In this document: one piece after another, positions 61,880 to 64,000 of the stretch
Layout of the letters: every line of letters starts with the position of its first letter
Numbering within the stretch: the stretch's first letter is position 1
Source of the DNA: Oceanococcus sp051252075
GTDB taxonomy: Bacteria; Pseudomonadota; Gammaproteobacteria; Nevskiales; Oceanococcaceae
Length of the DNA stretch: 64,000 bases
NCBI GenBank assembly: GCA_051252075.1
Contig: JBPOFU010000007.1
Location: 1 to 64,000, forward strand
Direction: 5' to 3'
Program-made: the position numbers and the translations under genes
The notes under the pieces: model-generated
What the model was told of the DNA's origin: nothing
Seen by the model: the letters and a program-made list of their open reading frames with translations, nothing else
Databases searched by the model: none

Positions 61880-63964
61880 CTAGTACAGTGGGCCTAAGCC
61901 TGCGCTGGCAGCTCCCACCCAAGCCACCCCAAGGCTACGCAGCTGATCCGCTTTAGATTCATTTACGACCTCTGCGACCAAGACCTTAAGCTCCCTAGCT
62001 TCTGCAAAACTGACAACATAGCGAATAGCTGCTTGTATCGATGAATCTGACAAATCGCTGGCTCCATACAAACTGGGATGCAGCGTAATCACACCCGGCT
62101 TGAGTGCAGTTACCGCGCCCTGCATGGATGAAACTCGGCACCCCAATAGGGCAAAACTCGCACCAATTTCTTGGCAAGCTTGGGTCATTACATCCATTTG
62201 TGAAGCATGGCTTACGCAGTCTTGTTCTTTAAGTGCCAATACAAGCCGACTGGGCTCAATGCCGGAATCTAGAATCATGTCTTGCACGTATTGCATGAAT
62301 CCATCAGAAACAACGGATTGAATATGCAATGGCAGCAGTATGCCGCCATGAGTCAATGCCACAGCCTCATTGCGTCCACATGCTGCCAAGGTTTCTCGCA
62401 GCAACCAAAGATCAATGTCTTTCAGTAAGTTGACCCGTTCTGCAGAGGCTAAGAAAGCCCCTGGATCGGCCCAAAACCCGTCCTCCATTTCGACCTTTAT
62501 CTGCACCGCGATCTGTGGCGCTAGACCGCTTTCGGCTCCAGCGACCAGTTCAGTCGATTGCAAATGTAAGCGCGTCTCCCGACTGAGCACCTTAAGCCAC
62601 TTCACCAATTGTTCATCAATGGCCCGAGTCTCCAGATCAACCTCATCCGTAGAATTGGCTACGACGCGATTGCCACCCATGTCACGCGACAGTCGCAAAG
62701 CTTTGTCGCCGTTTTCAATCAGCAAAGCAACGCTTTGTGTGTGCCGATCAATCGGCATCAAAACGATACTCAAGCTGCAGCGGAATTCTTGCTTTTTCCA
62801 TTGAAAATCCCTAGCTTCAACGGCAAGACGTAGTGCTTCAAAATTTGCTTGGCATTGCTCCGTTTCTGTTGATGGGCTGACTACAGCAAAAAAGAAACTA
62901 TTGACCTTAAAGAGTTCTACGGCCGGACCAAATTCCTCTCTTAGCATTTGCCCGATAGACCAGTACAGCTCTTCCGCCGCCTCCAATCCAAATTGTCGAT
63001 AAATCTCCATGCCGTTATCGACGGTCATGAAGGACAGCGTGTGCTCAACGTCCAATGCTTTTGCGGAGTTGAGTAGTTCATCCAAGCGTTTTTCGAACGC
63101 AGCGCTGTCTATCGCTGAACTTGCTGTGGATTCATGGTTTCCGACATTGGCCCCTGCCAATGAATAATCCAATTTCAGCATTACACCTTGCAGTACACCC
63201 TGGTCATCCAGAACGCCTTCGCTGGACAACATCGCTCTGTGCTCAGTATCACTTTGATCCAAAAAAATGACATCTTGAAGCTTGGGAATCGCCGAGGCTC
63301 GCTGTAACGCATTGGACACCAAGCCCGTCAGCGGATACTCCCGCGGTGCGGCTTTATTGGCATCAAAAAAACGCAATACCTGGTTGACCGGCATGGCCAT
63401 GATATCTTGCTGACGAATTTTGAGCACACTGAGCATGCTCTGGGACAAACCAATAAACTCGCCTTGCTGGTCTAACAGCACTAAGGGCTCACTGGAACTC
63501 TTAAGCAATGATTGCAAACGCAATGAGAGCACTCCAACTTGCTGTTCATTTACATCCAGATCATCACGCAGCGCGATGTTGTCCTCCAAGACGACATCCA
63601 ATTGATCGGTGAGTTTTGCTCTTTGCTCCGCCAGTGCATGGATTTGCTCTCGCGGTGGCGCCTTTGCTAAATCAGCCTCCAAGGCGCGCCGCCTGCGCAG
63701 CAATGGCTCAATGAGATTGAAGCGAATCAAAAGGGCCGCTGCGGTCACAGTAAACAGCGCAAACCCCATATTCCAAGGCAGCATCGCATCAACGACTACT
63801 TCCAAACTTGCCGAATACGGCAGGCGGGCCATCATCGGCACAAAAATATAGCGATTCAACAAGTAAAACGTAGTGACACATATCACCGCGAAAAGGCCGA
63901 TGGTAATCCAGTACCCAACCAGCAACCGGCCAAATCGGCGATTTAGTGCTTCAATTAATTTCAT
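61880..63964 (-). CDS. PAS-GGDEF-EAL protein with both signature motifs degenerate
   Basis: The 694-residue protein has two membrane helices (~15-37 and ~66-86), a coiled-coil (~88-150) and a PAS-like sensor (LLDQQGEFIGLSQSMLSVL). The GGDEF-fold domain has FKVNSFFFAVV where the GGDEF loop should be. The EAL-fold domain begins IAVQIKVEMEDG in place of EAL, and lacks the metal-binding residues in later strands (ASFALLGCRVSS). It should not make or break c-di-GMP but could still bind it or another partner, as in FimX/LapD-like scaffolds. Its position beside a FimV-like gene suggests a role in pili or polarity. The promoter lies at the window edge. Confidence 0.85.
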   Translation of the reverse strand: MKLIEALNRRFGRLLVGYWITIGLFAVICVTTFYLLNRYIFVPMMARLPYSASLEVVVDAMLPWNMGFALFTVTAAALLIRFNLIEPLLRRRRALEADLAKAPPREQIHALAEQRAKLTDQLDVVLEDNIALRDDLDVNEQQVGVLSLRLQSLLKSSSEPLVLLDQQGEFIGLSQSMLSVLKIRQQDIMAMPVNQVLRFFDANKAAPREYPLTGLVSNALQRASAIPKLQDVIFLDQSDTEHRAMLSSEGVLDDQGVLQGVMLKLDYSLAGANVGNHESTASSAIDSAAFEKRLDELLNSAKALDVEHTLSFMTVDNGMEIYRQFGLEAAEELYWSIGQMLREEFGPAVELFKVNSFFFAVVSPSTETEQCQANFEALRLAVEARDFQWKKQEFRCSLSIVLMPIDRHTQSVALLIENGDKALRLSRDMGGNRVVANSTDEVDLETRAIDEQLVKWLKVLSRETRLHLQSTELVAGAESGLAPQIAVQIKVEMEDGFWADPGAFLASAERVNLLKDIDLWLLRETLAACGRNEAVALTHGGILLPLHIQSVVSDGFMQYVQDMILDSGIEPSRLVLALKEQDCVSHASQMDVMTQACQEIGASFALLGCRVSSMQGAVTALKPGVITLHPSLYGASDLSDSSIQAAIRYVVSFAEARELKVLVAEVVNESKADQLRSLGVAWVGAASAGLGPLY

Positions 63965-64000
63965 GTCTTATAAACCGTATAGCTATCAACATCATAGCAG

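Noticed and set aside
1..64000. CRISPR arrays, rRNA genes, prophage or IS transposases
   Set aside because: No spaced direct repeats, rRNA-like sequence, or transposase, integrase or phage structural genes were found in the window.

Overview
The window comes from a gammaproteobacterial chromosome of moderate GC content (roughly half, by eye). The core gene order metZ-purF-cvpA-dedD-folC-accD-trp-truA-fimV-asd-leuBDC, and aroC lying beside an MFS transporter and prmB, resembles what is known from Pseudomonadales and relatives. FimV-type proteins, a Csu-type pilus usher and an HrpA helicase fit the same group. I do not name a genus.

Layout. 1-2626: the end of a Csu-type (chaperone-usher) pilus operon, with a truncated usher followed by a spore-coat-U-domain tip subunit. 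2798-5434: a DUF1800/DUF1501 pair. 5593-6144: a macro-domain protein. 6141-16992 (minus strand): one long, tightly packed housekeeping transcription unit, reading EcfT-like, truA, trpF, trpB, trpA, accD, folC, dedD-like, cvpA, purF, metZ and a DUF455 ferritin-like protein. 17066-25951: fimV with a clear terminator, asd, leuB, leuD, leuC, and a divergent LysR regulator. 25952-26483: a gene-free gap between convergent genes that holds two unrelated long-hairpin elements. 26484-32568: a GST-like protein, an MFS transporter, a palindromic repeat, aroC, prmB, an SCO1-like protein, psd, and a small membrane protein with a structured 3' region. 32615-36412: hrpA. 36413-37035: an AT-rich gap.

37036-48585 looks accessory. 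It has a lipoprotein, then a five-gene minus-strand operon encoding a very large c-type cytochrome, a second multi-haem protein, a mono-haem protein with a calcium-loop-like motif, a multi-pass membrane protein and a membrane-fused aminopropyltransferase-like protein whose catalytic motif is altered. A large glycine-rich lipoprotein follows. The five-gene operon is my best candidate for an undescribed redox system.

48784-63964 carries tRNA-Arg(TCT), tRNA-Pro(TGG), two oxidoreductases and several signalling proteins: a receiver-like/HATPase/cyclic-nucleotide-binding fusion, a membrane SpoIIE-type phosphatase, and a GGDEF/EAL protein with both signature motifs lost. It also has an LVIVD-type lipoprotein next to a polytopic membrane protein, and a second, smaller FimV-like protein. 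All functions are inferred from reading the translated sequences; no database search or folding program was run.
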